NCBI GenBank assembly: GCA_035505915.1
Contig: DATJQI010000005.1
Span: forward strand, 1-64,000
Source of the DNA: 40CM-2-70-7 sp035505915
GTDB lineage: Bacteria; Gemmatimonadota; Gemmatimonadetes; Gemmatimonadales; GWC2-71-9
Reading direction: 5' to 3'
DNA: 64,000 nt
The translations under genes and the position numbers were made by a program. Shown piece after piece: positions 25,602 to 34,613 of this stretch. The notes under the pieces were generated by a model. It was not told the DNA's origin. It made no database searches and was given only the letters and a program-made list of their open reading frames with translations. The first letter of the stretch is position 1. Every line of letters starts with the position of its first letter.

Positions 25602-27409
25602 CGGTGGTCCTTGAGTCGGTCCAGAATGCGCTCGGCCAGCGCGGTGGAGAATCCGGGGAGGGCCGCGATCTCCGCGGCTGTGGCGGTCTTGACCCCCGCG
25701 AGCGATCCGAACCGCTCGAGCAGGGACTTCCGCCGGGAGGGCCCGACGCCCCGGATTTCGAGCAGCGCCGAGGTGATGGTCCGGGCCGAGCGGCGCTTGC
25801 GGCTGTAGGAGACGGCGAACCGGTGCGCCTCGTCGCGGGCCCGCTGCAAGAGGCGCAGGGACGGACTCCGGCGGGAGAGCACCAGCGGCTCGCTCCGGTC
25901 CGGAAAGAAGACCTGCTCCTCGCGTTTCGCCAGGCTCACGAGGGGCAGGTCGGCCGCGCCGGCGGCCCGGGCCGCGTTGACGGCCGCGCTGAGCTGGCCC
26001 TTGCCGCCGTCGATGACCACCAGATCGGGAAGCGCCTTCTCCTCCTCGATGCGGCGCTTGACGAAACGCGTGATGACTTCGTGGATGGCGGCGAAGTCGT
26101 CCTGCTGGCCCGGGCCCTTGATCCGGTAGCGGCGGTACTCGCCCTTCTTGGGGCGGCCCGCCTCGAACCAGACCAGGGAGCCGACCGTGTCCCGCCCCTG
26201 GTTGGTGGAGATGTCCACGCAGATGAAGGAGCGCGGGACCGCGGCCAGCCCCAGATCGCGACCCAGGGCGTAGACCGGGTCGGCGGACCGCTCCTCGATG
26301 TCGAACGACTCGATCATCAGAGAATCCAGAAGGTGGCGCGCGTTCTGCTCCGCCAGCGCCACGACCCGCGCGTTGGCTCCGCGCTGCGGGCTGAGCCAGT
26401 CGACCTCTGGAGAGAGGGCGCGGAGCGCGTCGAAGTCCTCGGGCGCGAACGGCAGGAGGACGCGCCGGGCCCGCTGCTCGAGCGGCAGGTAGTACCGGAC
26501 CAGGAAGGCGGAGAGCACCGCGGCTTCAGGCTCGCCCTCGGCGTGCTCCAGGAACCGGTGCTCGCGGGCCACCACCCGGCCATCCCGCACGCGGAGGATC
26601 ACGCCGCAGGCATCGTCGCCGTCCCGGGCGAACCCGATGGCGTCGGCGTCCCCTCCCCCGACCTGCTCGACCGCCTGGGGCTGATCGATCTGCTCCAGCC
26701 ACCGGATGGCGTCGCGGAGCTGGGCGGCGCGCTCGAAGTCCTGGGCCCGGCTGGCGTCGTGCATCCGCTCCCGGAGCCGGGTCCGGACGTCCACCGTCTT
26801 GCCCTCCAGGAACACCAGCACGTCGTCGATCATCCGCCGGTAATCCTCCCGGCTCTGGTAGCCCACGCAGGGGGCGCGGCACCGCTCGATGTGATAGTCC
26901 AGGCAGGGGCGCTCGGGGTGGTCGGCCGGCAGGTCCCAGTGGCAGGAGCGGACGGTGAACAGGCGGCGGATGATCTGCAGGGTCTGCCGGAGCGTCCCCA
27001 CGTCGGTGTAGGGACCGAAGTAGCGCGCGCCGGGGAGCGCCACGCGGCGCACCACGAGCACCCGGGGAAACGGCTCGGCCAGGGTCACGGCGATCTGCGG
27101 ATAGCTCTTGTCGTCCCGAAGCAGGACGTTGAACCGGGGGTTGTGCGCCTTGATGAGGTTGTTTTCGAGGAGCAGGGCCTCGGCCTCGGTGGGCACGACG
27201 ATGGTGTCCACGGCCGCGATGTGGCGGACCAGCGCGGCGTGCTTGGCCACGTCCTCGTGGTCGGGCCCGAAGTAGCTCCGCACCCGGGAGCGGAGGTTCT
27301 TCGCTTTGCCGACGTAGAGGATCTCGCCCCGGGCGTCCTTCCACAGGTAGACGCCGGGCCGGTCGGGGAGCGTGGCTAGGGTACGGGCGAGTTCCGGAGA
27401 TAGTGCCAT
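25598..27409 (-). CDS. uvrC: Excinuclease ABC subunit C
   Basis: A 603-residue nucleotide-excision-repair nuclease that cuts both sides of a lesion marked by UvrAB. Domains in order: GIY-YIG nuclease (about 17-95; GVYLWKDARGEILYVGKAK), UVR helical hairpin (about 205-230; QDFERAAQLRDAIRWLE), RNase-H-like nuclease (VDISTNQGRDTVGS with DGGKGQL later), and a C-terminal helix-hairpin-helix pair (LEIRGVGPSRRKSLLERFG). ATG 27409 lies 34 bases inside the end of murJ. Length matches the family. Confidence 0.97.
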   Translation of the reverse strand: MALSPELARTLATLPDRPGVYLWKDARGEILYVGKAKNLRSRVRSYFGPDHEDVAKHAALVRHIAAVDTIVVPTEAEALLLENNLIKAHNPRFNVLLRDDKSYPQIAVTLAEPFPRVLVVRRVALPGARYFGPYTDVGTLRQTLQIIRRLFTVRSCHWDLPADHPERPCLDYHIERCRAPCVGYQSREDYRRMIDDVLVFLEGKTVDVRTRLRERMHDASRAQDFERAAQLRDAIRWLEQIDQPQAVEQVGGGDADAIGFARDGDDACGVILRVRDGRVVAREHRFLEHAEGEPEAAVLSAFLVRYYLPLEQRARRVLLPFAPEDFDALRALSPEVDWLSPQRGANARVVALAEQNARHLLDSLMIESFDIEERSADPVYALGRDLGLAAVPRSFICVDISTNQGRDTVGSLVWFEAGRPKKGEYRRYRIKGPGQQDDFAAIHEVITRFVKRRIEEEKALPDLVVIDGGKGQLSAAVNAARAAGAADLPLVSLAKREEQVFFPDRSEPLVLSRRSPSLRLLQRARDEAHRFAVSYSRKRRSARTITSALLEIRGVGPSRRKSLLERFGSLAGVKTATAAEIAALPGFSTALAERILDRLKDHR

Positions 27410-28968
27410 AGGCGCAGCGCGTCGGGGTGCCGCAACAGGAGCGTCAGCACGCCGTACACAGCTCCAAACATACCAAAGGCGCCCAGGGCCAGAACCACGG
27501 GGCCGGCCCCCGCGGTGAGCCGGGCCACCAGGACCCCCGCCCCGCCGGCGACGATGGCGGACCCGAGCGCGATTCCGAAGGCGCGCCAGTCGGCGGCGTG
27601 GAGAATCCGGCCGATGCGGGCGTTCAGGTCCCGCACGTGGAACACGAGGCTCACCGTCCAGCCGATCGACGATCCGAGGGCGATCCCGGCCGGCCCGAGC
27701 CACCGCAGGAGCACGAAGGCCGAAACGCCGGCCAGCACCAGGCACGAGATCGCGATGGTCACGGGCGTGCGGGTGTCCCGCATCGCGTAGAACCCCGACG
27801 CGAAGAGCTTCACCGACGCCTGCCCCAGCAGGCCGAATCCATAGGCCGCGAGCACCGAGCCCACGAGGGCCGAATCCCGCGCCTCGAAGCGGCCGGTCTG
27901 GAAGATGGCGGCGGCCAGGACGCTTCCCATCGTGATGAACGCCAGGGCCGAGGGCAAAACGAAGTATCCGATGCGCCGGAACCCCATCGCCACGCGGGCC
28001 CGCAGGAGCTGATTCGCGCCGTCGGCGACCGCCTCCCGGGAGAGATCGGGGAGGGCGACGGCGTTGACGGACGCTCCGAAGAGACTCACGGGGAGCACCT
28101 GGACGAGCTGCGCATACCCCAGCGTGGACGTCCCGCCGTGGCCCGTGAGGGTGCTGAGGAGGGCGTCGACCAGCCCCGACAGCTGGGCCGCGCCGGCGCC
28201 CACGACCACGGGGATCAGCGCCCGCACCACGTCCCGCGCGCCTTCGGGCACGACGCTCACGCGAAGGGGAATGCCCTTCAGGATGCGCCAGCAGGCCGGC
28301 AGCTGGACCGCGATCTGCAGCACCGAGCCCGCCACGGTGCCCCAGGCCAGGGCCAGGGCCAGCTGGTGGAGCTGCTCCTCCACGGGAAGCGCGCGATTCA
28401 CGTACCAGGTGGCTCCCCCGATCATCGCGATGATCCCGGCGACGTTCCACATGGCGGGCGCGGCATAGGGCAGGAAGAAGCGGCGGTGCGTGTTGAGGAC
28501 CCCCAGGCACCAGGCCGACACCACCATCAGGCCGGTCATCGGAAAGAGGATCCGCACGAGCGTGATGGTCAGCGCCCGGCGGGGCTCGTCGAACCCCGCC
28601 GCGATGACGGTGGTGATGGCCGGTGCGAACGCGATGCCGAGCACGGCGAGGATGCCCGTGGCCGCGAGGACCAGCCCGAGTACGGCGCCGGCGACCGCCC
28701 GGGCCGCCGTTTTGTCGGCGCGCTCGTTCAGGGCGGCGTAGACGGGGATGAACGAGGCGGACAGCGTCCCCTCACCCAGCAGGTTGCGGATGGTGTTGGG
28801 AATCCTCAGGGCGATGCGGAACGCGTCGGCGGGGATGGTGTCGTTGCCGAAGTAATGCGCGAACACCCGCTCGCGGACGAATCCGAGGATCCTGGAGACC
28901 AGGATTCCGGCGGCGACCAGGGCGGCGTGGCGGCCGCCGCCCGACGGACGTGCGTCGGCGTCGGGCAC
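27376..28968 (-). CDS. murJ: Lipid II flippase MurJ (MviN)
   Basis: A 530-residue MOP-superfamily transporter with about 14 membrane segments that moves lipid II to the outer face for peptidoglycan synthesis. The N-terminal ILVSRILGFVRERVFAHYFG carries the conserved arginines of the central cavity, and GEGTLSASFIPVY follows. The start is GTG 28968, one base after the stop of the small coiled-coil gene. It overlaps uvrC by 34 bases. Confidence 0.95.
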   Translation of the reverse strand: MPDADARPSGGGRHAALVAAGILVSRILGFVRERVFAHYFGNDTIPADAFRIALRIPNTIRNLLGEGTLSASFIPVYAALNERADKTAARAVAGAVLGLVLAATGILAVLGIAFAPAITTVIAAGFDEPRRALTITLVRILFPMTGLMVVSAWCLGVLNTHRRFFLPYAAPAMWNVAGIIAMIGGATWYVNRALPVEEQLHQLALALAWGTVAGSVLQIAVQLPACWRILKGIPLRVSVVPEGARDVVRALIPVVVGAGAAQLSGLVDALLSTLTGHGGTSTLGYAQLVQVLPVSLFGASVNAVALPDLSREAVADGANQLLRARVAMGFRRIGYFVLPSALAFITMGSVLAAAIFQTGRFEARDSALVGSVLAAYGFGLLGQASVKLFASGFYAMRDTRTPVTIAISCLVLAGVSAFVLLRWLGPAGIALGSSIGWTVSLVFHVRDLNARIGRILHAADWRAFGIALGSAIVAGGAGVLVARLTAGAGPVVLALGAFGMFGAVYGVLTLLLRHPDALRLWHYLRNSPVP

Positions 28969-28969
28969 G

Positions 28970-29251
28970 TCAGCCGGGGGACTGCGGCCGATTCTTGGGC
29001 TTTTCGAGGAGCCGCTGGACGAACTGCATCTCGTCGCGGGTCGCGGCCAGCGTGGACCGCATCTCCTCCACTTCGGCTTCGAGGACCTCCACCTTCCGCT
29101 GCAGCTCGAGCACGTCCGCCTTCGCGGTGACCTCGGATTGCGGGTCCAGGCGCCGCGCGAACGAGCGTCCCAGGGGGGAGTCCACCAGGATGGCGGTGAT
29201 GGGGATCAACAGGGCCACGAACAGGAGGCCCGCCAGCGCGATTTCCCACAT
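28970..29251 (-). CDS. Small single-pass membrane protein with coiled coil
   Basis: A 93-residue protein I cannot name. Residues 3-24 (EIALAGLLFVALLIPITAIL) are one membrane segment; residues 43-82 have heptad-rich charged sequence (ELQRKVEVLEAEVEEMRST), a probable cytoplasmic or periplasmic coiled coil. It resembles phage-shock PspB/C-like or divisome-type mini-proteins only in general layout. It sits between bshC and murJ with a ten-base gap and one-base gap. No ribosome site is visible before the ATG, so coupling to bshC is likely. Confidence 0.6.
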   Translation of the reverse strand: MWEIALAGLLFVALLIPITAILVDSPLGRSFARRLDPQSEVTAKADVLELQRKVEVLEAEVEEMRSTLAATRDEMQFVQRLLEKPKNRPQSPG

Positions 29252-29261
29252 GGGAGGGATT

Positions 29262-30695
29262 CTAGAGAGCGTCGGTCCAGCGCGCCACCTCGCGCGCCAG
29301 CTCGTCCAGGAGCGCCGGACCGTAACGGATCAGGAACGACGCCACGGTCAGGGTGCGCTCCTGCGGTGTACCCAGGGGGAACAGCGCGGCCCGCGCCCGG
29401 ACGATCTGCCCGGTGAGCGTCTCGTGCGCCCGCTTGGAGGCGGCGACCAGCTTCTTCTCGATTTCGTGAGTGCCCCCCAGCGCCTGATTCCGCGTCGACT
29501 GGACGGTCCGTTCGAGCGTGGGGTCGACGGCCCGGGCGGCGAGCGCCAGCGCGTCGTACTGGACCGTCAGCGTGTCGCGCAGGCGCGTCAGCAGCTCCAG
29601 GACGTGCGCCGGGAGCTCGTCCCGCGCGATCCGTCCCTCCAGCGCCCCGGCGGGCGGCTTGAGATCCTCGACCGCGACGCGGAACCGCTCCAGGACTTTG
29701 TCCACCCGCGACTCGATCAGGACGCCCGACCATCGCGGCACCGGTGTCTGCGGAGTCACGCCGAGCGCGGCGTAACAGGGCCCCACGTCCGGGAAGTAGG
29801 CCAGCTCGCCGGGGCCGGCGGCGTAGGCCACGGTGGGAAACAGCGCGGCCTCCACGGCCGGGCGGAGGAGCACGTTGGGGGACAGCCGGTCGGGAGCGGA
29901 CGCCGCGAGCGCTTCGATCTGGGCCCGGGTGAAGCGCTCACCGCCGCGGCGGGTCACGAACGCGTCTCCGTCCGGGCGCAGGCGGTCTCGGCCCAGACGG
30001 CCTTCGACGAGCACGGGAGAGAGGCCGTCGGGAAGCGCCACGCCGAGGCCTTTGAGAATCCAGGGGGCGGCGGCCCGTTTGGCCGAGGGGGCGTGCGCGC
30101 GGAACACCGCGAGTCCGCGGGCGCCGAGCAGCCCGGCCACCGCCTGAGCGAAGGCGTCCGCGAGATTCTGGTCGGCCCGGTACGCCGCGGTCAGCCATTC
30201 GAGCACCCCGGCCTTGAACTCGCTTTCGGGCGTCCGGGTCCGGAGCTCGTCGAGCGCGCGGGCGGCCTCGGGACCGCAGGGCTCGCGAAACAGCGGAGCC
30301 TGCGGCGCGTCGGCGGCCCGCTCGCGGAGGGTCAGGCGCTGCGCGTCCCCCGCGGCGTCGAGAAACGCGCAGTGGTTCCCCTCGGCGAAGTCGTGATCGT
30401 CCCCCGCGACCCAGAACACCGGCACCACCGGAACGCGGCGCTCGCGCTCGAGGCGCGCCGCCAGCGCGACGGCGGAGAGTGCCTTGTGAACCGTGTAGAG
30501 CGGTCCGGTGAACAGGCCCGGCTGCTGGCCCGTGGTCACGACCAGGACATCCCCGCCCGCGAGCCGGTCCCGCCCCGGCCCGGGGAGCACGGCTTCGAGC
30601 ACGTCGGGCGCGATCCGCCGCGGTTGGCCGGCGGCGGGCCGCGCGGGGCGCGCGGGGCCGGAGGGGATGGGCGTCGGTTGGACCCTGGGGATCAT
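29262..30695 (-). CDS. bshC: Putative cysteine ligase BshC (bacillithiol biosynthesis)
   Basis: A 477-residue protein with the BshC hallmark GQQPGLFTGPLYTVHKA (residues 56-71), then FWVAGDDHDFAEGNH and FPTVAYAAGPGELAYF, a split nucleotidyltransferase-like fold followed by a long C-terminal coiled-coil stretch. BshC adds cysteine to GlcN-malate to finish bacillithiol, the low-molecular-weight thiol of Bacilli and of several diderm phyla. It is shorter than the ~540-residue Bacillus protein, chiefly at the N-terminus. bshA and bshB are not here. ATG 30695 overlaps the AMMECR1 stop (ATGA). Confidence 0.88.
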   Translation of the reverse strand: MIPRVQPTPIPSGPARPARPAAGQPRRIAPDVLEAVLPGPGRDRLAGGDVLVVTTGQQPGLFTGPLYTVHKALSAVALAARLERERRVPVVPVFWVAGDDHDFAEGNHCAFLDAAGDAQRLTLRERAADAPQAPLFREPCGPEAARALDELRTRTPESEFKAGVLEWLTAAYRADQNLADAFAQAVAGLLGARGLAVFRAHAPSAKRAAAPWILKGLGVALPDGLSPVLVEGRLGRDRLRPDGDAFVTRRGGERFTRAQIEALAASAPDRLSPNVLLRPAVEAALFPTVAYAAGPGELAYFPDVGPCYAALGVTPQTPVPRWSGVLIESRVDKVLERFRVAVEDLKPPAGALEGRIARDELPAHVLELLTRLRDTLTVQYDALALAARAVDPTLERTVQSTRNQALGGTHEIEKKLVAASKRAHETLTGQIVRARAALFPLGTPQERTLTVASFLIRYGPALLDELAREVARWTDAL

Positions 30696-31207
30696 CGAAG
30701 CTCCTGCTCCTTGAACACGTCCGCCGCGAACGCGAACACGCGGGTCTCCGGCTCCCGCCAGGCGCCGGGTGAGAGACCGGCCTTCTCACAGGTCGCTTCG
30801 AGGAACGCCAGGGCTCCCCATCCCTGTTCCGGCGCGACCTGGGGGAGCAGGAGGCCCCGGGCCCTTCCCCGCTCCACGATCAGCCCGTCGCGGCCGATCT
30901 CGATCGCCTCGGGCGGGTGGGGCACCGGCCGGGGGGCTGACACCACCGAGATCTCGATCGAAATCCGGTCCAGCTCCTCCGCGCGCACCGGCGGGAACCG
31001 CGGATCTTCCCGCGCCGCCGCGACCGCCAGCTCCGGGATCAGGTCGGCCAAGGCCCGGTCCGCGGCGACGCGTCCCAGGCAGCCGCGCAGCTCCTCCCCG
31101 ACCCGCAGGGTGACGAAGGCGCCCCGCCGGGTGAGCGGCAGCGCCCCGCCGGCGAGCGCGGCCTCGGCATGGCGGCCCAGCACCTGACGCAAGGCGGCGC
31201 GCGCCAT
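30692..31207 (-). CDS. AMMECR1-domain protein (AmmeMemoRadiSam system protein A)
   Basis: About 171 residues of an AMMECR1 domain: GAFVTLRVGEELRGCLGRV with the conserved LRGC, IEISVVSAPRPV, and LLLPQVAPEQGWGALAFLE. Its biochemical role is not established; it is often linked to a Memo-like and a radical-SAM protein, which are absent here. The frame is open upstream of ATG 31207 and reads LTDDAGRALLA, like the usual AMMECR1 N-terminus, so translation may start at CTG 31240. No ATG, GTG or TTG exists there. Ends with ATGA overlap into bshC. Confidence 0.85.
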   Translation of the reverse strand: MARAALRQVLGRHAEAALAGGALPLTRRGAFVTLRVGEELRGCLGRVAADRALADLIPELAVAAAREDPRFPPVRAEELDRISIEISVVSAPRPVPHPPEAIEIGRDGLIVERGRARGLLLPQVAPEQGWGALAFLEATCEKAGLSPGAWREPETRVFAFAADVFKEQELR

Positions 31208-31241
31208 CGCGAGGAGTGCGCGCCCCGCGTCGTCGGTCAGA

Positions 31242-31667
31242 TCAGGGGCCTCGATGATAGGGCTCTCCGCGCCGGATGGTGAATGCGCGATACAGCTGTT
31301 CCAGCACCACCAGGCGCGCCAGCTCGTGCGGCAACGTGAGGGCGGACAGACTCCAGACGTCGTCGGCGCGGTCCATCACGGCGGCCGGCAGCGCCGTGGC
31401 CCCGCCGATGGCGAAGGCGACGTCCCGCGCTTCGCGCTCCCAGCGCTCGGTCTGAAGCGCCAGATCGCGGGAGGACCAGGACTTTCCCGCACGGGACAAC
31501 GCCACGAGGCGCGTCTCCGCGGGAATGGCCCCCGGGAGACGCGCCTCGTCCTTCACTTCCACTTCTTCGACCTTGGCGTAGTGCGACAGGCGGTCCCGGT
31601 ATTCGTCACACGCCGCGCGGAGCGCCGCGTCGCGGACGCGGCCCACCCCGACGACGCGGTACTTCAT
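31242..31667 (-). CDS. rlmH: 23S rRNA (pseudouridine1915-N3)-methyltransferase RlmH
   Basis: A 141-residue SPOUT methyltransferase acting on pseudouridine 1915 in helix 69 of 23S rRNA in the assembled ribosome. FAIGGATALP (SAM-binding knot) and the C-terminal block LPHELARLVVLEQLYRAF followed by TIRRGEPYHR are diagnostic. It is slightly shorter than the usual 155-160 residues. ATG 31667 shares one base with the gdhA stop (TGATG). Confidence 0.95.
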   Translation of the reverse strand: MKYRVVGVGRVRDAALRAACDEYRDRLSHYAKVEEVEVKDEARLPGAIPAETRLVALSRAGKSWSSRDLALQTERWEREARDVAFAIGGATALPAAVMDRADDVWSLSALTLPHELARLVVLEQLYRAFTIRRGEPYHRGP

Positions 31668-32953
31668 CAGGCATACATCCCACGCAGCCGGTGCATCGCG
31701 GCGACACGGTCGATCGCCAGCATGTAGGCCGCGATCCGCGTGTTGACCTTGTGCTTGTCAGCCAGGGCGACGACGTCGTTGAACGACTTCACCATGATCT
31801 GCTCGAGGCGGCTGTTCACGGTCGGCTCGTCCCAGAAATAGCCGCCCCGGTCCTGCACCCACTCGAAGTAGCTCACCGTGACGCCGCCGGCATTCGCGAG
31901 GATATCGGGGATGACGAAGATGCCTTTGTCCTCCAGGATCTTGTCCGCGCCGGCCGTCGTGGGCCCGTTGGCGCCTTCGCAGATGATCTTCGCTTTGATC
32001 TTGGGGGCGTTCTTGGACGTGATGACGTTTTCGAGGGCCGCGGGCACCAGCACGTCGCAGTCGCAGACGAGCAGCTGCTCGTTGGTGATGGCTTCGGCGT
32101 TGGGATACCCGGCGAGCTGGCGCTTCTCGCGCACCCACTTGATGAGGTCGGGGACGTCCAGGCCCTTGGGATTCATCAGCCCACCCGATTTGTCCGCCAC
32201 GGCGACGATGGTGGCGCCGGCCTTCCCGATCAGGTCGGCGGTGACCGACCCGACGTTGCCGAATCCCATCACGGCCACGCGCGCCTTCTCCATCGGAATC
32301 CCGATGCGCTTCAACGCTTCGCGCGTGACGATCATGCAGCCGCGCCCGGTGGCCTCGCGGCGGCCCAGCGAGCCGCCCATTTCGACCGGCTTGCCCGTGA
32401 CCACCGCGGTCACGGTGTGGCGTTTGTGCATGGAATAGGTGTCCATGATCCACGCCATCACGCGCTCATTGGTGTTCACGTCTGGCGCCGGGACGTCGGA
32501 GTCAGGGCCCAGAATCTCGATGATGCCGGAGGTATAGCGACGGGTCACCCGCTCCAGCTCGGCCATCGACATGGTGGTCGGATCGCAGACCACGCCGCCC
32601 TTGGCGCCGCCGAACGGGATGTTGACCAGCGCGCACTTCCAGGTCATCCAGGCCGCGAGCGCCTTCACTTCCTCGAGCGTCACGTTCAGGTCGAACCGGA
32701 TGCCGCCCTTGGCCGGACCGCGGGACGTGTTGTAGAGCACGCGGTAGCCGGTGTAGACCTCGACTTCCCCGTTGTCCCGCAGCACCGGAACCGACACGAT
32801 GATCTGCTTCTCGGGGTTGCGGAGGACCTTGTAGAGCCCGCGGTCGAGGTTCAGAAGCTTCGCCGCGTGGTCGAAGCGCTCCATCATCGCTTCGAACGGA
32901 TTCTCCTCGGCGAGGAACGTGTCCTTCTCGGGGCGGATGATGGCGTCGCTCAT
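31667..32953 (-). CDS. gdhA: NAD(P)-dependent glutamate dehydrogenase
   Basis: A 428-residue Glu/Leu/Phe/Val dehydrogenase interconverting glutamate and 2-oxoglutarate plus ammonia. The substrate domain has KGGIRFDLNVTLEEVKALA and the catalytic lysine K118 in PFGGAKGG; the nucleotide domain has GFGNVGS at 229-235. Length and motifs fit the hexameric ~45-kDa class. ATG 32953 overlaps the lpxK stop; a much longer open frame upstream lies within lpxK. The link to LPS genes looks positional only. Confidence 0.95.
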   Translation of the reverse strand: MSDAIIRPEKDTFLAEENPFEAMMERFDHAAKLLNLDRGLYKVLRNPEKQIIVSVPVLRDNGEVEVYTGYRVLYNTSRGPAKGGIRFDLNVTLEEVKALAAWMTWKCALVNIPFGGAKGGVVCDPTTMSMAELERVTRRYTSGIIEILGPDSDVPAPDVNTNERVMAWIMDTYSMHKRHTVTAVVTGKPVEMGGSLGRREATGRGCMIVTREALKRIGIPMEKARVAVMGFGNVGSVTADLIGKAGATIVAVADKSGGLMNPKGLDVPDLIKWVREKRQLAGYPNAEAITNEQLLVCDCDVLVPAALENVITSKNAPKIKAKIICEGANGPTTAGADKILEDKGIFVIPDILANAGGVTVSYFEWVQDRGGYFWDEPTVNSRLEQIMVKSFNDVVALADKHKVNTRIAAYMLAIDRVAAMHRLRGMYA

Positions 32954-33990
32954 ATCACGGTGGTGGAAGGATCGGTTGAGGACCGCGGCGGCCGGGACAT
33001 CCGGGACGACAGGAGGCCGGCAATGGCCTCCCGCCCCCGCTCCCATCGCACACCGAGCGCGGCCACCAGGGGTTCCCGCGCGTCGGCGGGCCACCGGGGC
33101 CGGAGCTTCACGGCGTCCTTTTCGGTGACTACAACATAATCGGCCCCCGCACCGGCGCTGAGCAGGGTGGCCACGTCGGCGTCGTCGTAGGCGTGATGGT
33201 CTTGATACGCCACGAGTTGCACCGTCCCGGCTTGCTCGCGCAGCTGTGCCGCGAACGACTCCGGGTCGGCGACGCCCGCGGCCGCCATCACCCGCCGACC
33301 GGCCAGCGCCCCCTCGGGGGCGGGTTGGCCGGACCGGAGGGCGGAGAAGCCCGTGAGAGCGAGGTGCACGATCCCGACCGGGGTCCGGGGCCACCGCCGC
33401 GCGATCCGGTCGGCGAGCGCCGCCGCGGCGTCCGGGGAGGCGTGCTTTCGGGTGACGATGATCCCGTCGGCCCGGCCCAGCGCTCCCCACCCCTCCCGCC
33501 ACGGACCCGCGGGCAGGAGCCAGGGGGCGTAGTCCAGGTGCTCCACCGCGACCAGCGCGAGGTTGAGGTCCCGTCCCACCGCGAGCGTTTGATAGGCGTC
33601 GTCCAGCACCAGCGTGTCGGCGCCCGCGCCGCGGGCCAGCTCAGCCCCACGGGGCCGGTCGGGGTTCGCCTGCACCAGCGCGCCGGGTACGAGCCGGGCG
33701 TGCACCAGCGGCTCGTCGCCGCCGTATCCCCGGAGCAGAATGGCGGGGTGAGCGCCGGCGTCGAGCAGCCACTGGGCGATCCACGCGGCGACCGGGGTCT
33801 TCCCCGCTCCCCCGACGGTCAGGTTCCCCACGGCCACCGCGGGGAGCGGGAGCGGAGTGACCCGGCGCCGGCCACTTCGGTAGAGCGCTTCCCGGAGGAG
33901 CATCACGGCGCCGTAGAGCGCGGACAGAGGCAGCAGGAGCGCCCGGGCGAGGCGCGCGCCGGGGCCCCGGCCGGCCCAGAGCCACCTCAT
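32950..33990 (-). CDS. lpxK: Tetraacyldisaccharide 4'-kinase
   Basis: A 346-residue inner-membrane kinase phosphorylating the 4' position of the lipid A disaccharide. The P-loop VGNLTVGGAGKTP is at 54-66, LLRGYGG follows, and VTEKDAVKL is near the end. The usual DDGFQH motif reads DDAYQ here: both aspartates are kept but Gly and Phe are replaced. The first 35 residues contain the membrane helix. ATG 33990 overlaps the acyltransferase stop (ATGA); longer upstream frames lie in that gene. Confidence 0.94.
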   Translation of the reverse strand: MRWLWAGRGPGARLARALLLPLSALYGAVMLLREALYRSGRRRVTPLPLPAVAVGNLTVGGAGKTPVAAWIAQWLLDAGAHPAILLRGYGGDEPLVHARLVPGALVQANPDRPRGAELARGAGADTLVLDDAYQTLAVGRDLNLALVAVEHLDYAPWLLPAGPWREGWGALGRADGIIVTRKHASPDAAAALADRIARRWPRTPVGIVHLALTGFSALRSGQPAPEGALAGRRVMAAAGVADPESFAAQLREQAGTVQLVAYQDHHAYDDADVATLLSAGAGADYVVVTEKDAVKLRPRWPADAREPLVAALGVRWERGREAIAGLLSSRMSRPPRSSTDPSTTVI

Positions 33991-34613
33991 GCCGGCGCCG
34001 AGAGTGCGGCGAGCACGCGTTCGAGCTCCGCGAGGGCGCGCCGGGCGTCCTCTTTGGCGGGCCCCACGTGGATCGGCGCGCCGAACCTCACGTCCAGCCG
34101 GGCGAACGGCTTGGGGATGCGCATCCGGTCCCAGGTAGGCAGGCGCCATTCGGCGCTGGCATTGGCGGCGATGGGCACGATGGGCGCGCGCGCGTGGCGC
34201 GCGGCCGAGACGATGCCGGGCTGCACTTTCTCCGCGGGCCCCCGGGGGCCGTCCGGGGTCAGCGCGACGATGTTGCCGGTCTCGAGGGCGCCGATGAGTC
34301 CGAGGAGTCCCACGTCCCCGCCCCGGTTCGTGGAGCCCCGCACGGCCGAGTATCCCAACCCGGCGGCGAGGTCGGCGAGGTGCCCCCCGTCCCGGTGGCG
34401 GCTGATCAGGAGCACGATGCCGCGGTCCCGGTGGGAGAACAGGAGCGGAAGGATGCCGCTGTGCCAGAGCGCGAGGATGTACGGGCGGCGCGCCGCGACG
34501 AGCTCCGCCACCGGTTCCTCACCGGTGACCCGGAAGCGCCAGGTGAGGGCCAGGACCGAGAGCAGCCCGCGCCCCAGCCGGGACAAGAGCGGCTCGGCGA
34601 ACGTCAGCTTCAC
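33987..34613 (-). CDS. DUF374-type lysophospholipid acyltransferase
   Basis: A 208-residue protein of the DUF374 branch of the LPLAT superfamily. LALWHSGILPLLFSHR is the catalytic-histidine segment, and ISRHRDGG, GSTNRGG and TPDGPRGPAEKVQPG are the following family blocks. Its position between lpxB and lpxK suggests that it is a lipid A secondary acyltransferase standing in for LpxL/LpxM, but this is inference. Start GTG 34613 overlaps the lpxB stop (GTGA). Confidence 0.88.
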   Translation of the reverse strand: MKLTFAEPLLSRLGRGLLSVLALTWRFRVTGEEPVAELVAARRPYILALWHSGILPLLFSHRDRGIVLLISRHRDGGHLADLAAGLGYSAVRGSTNRGGDVGLLGLIGALETGNIVALTPDGPRGPAEKVQPGIVSAARHARAPIVPIAANASAEWRLPTWDRMRIPKPFARLDVRFGAPIHVGPAKEDARRALAELERVLAALSAPA

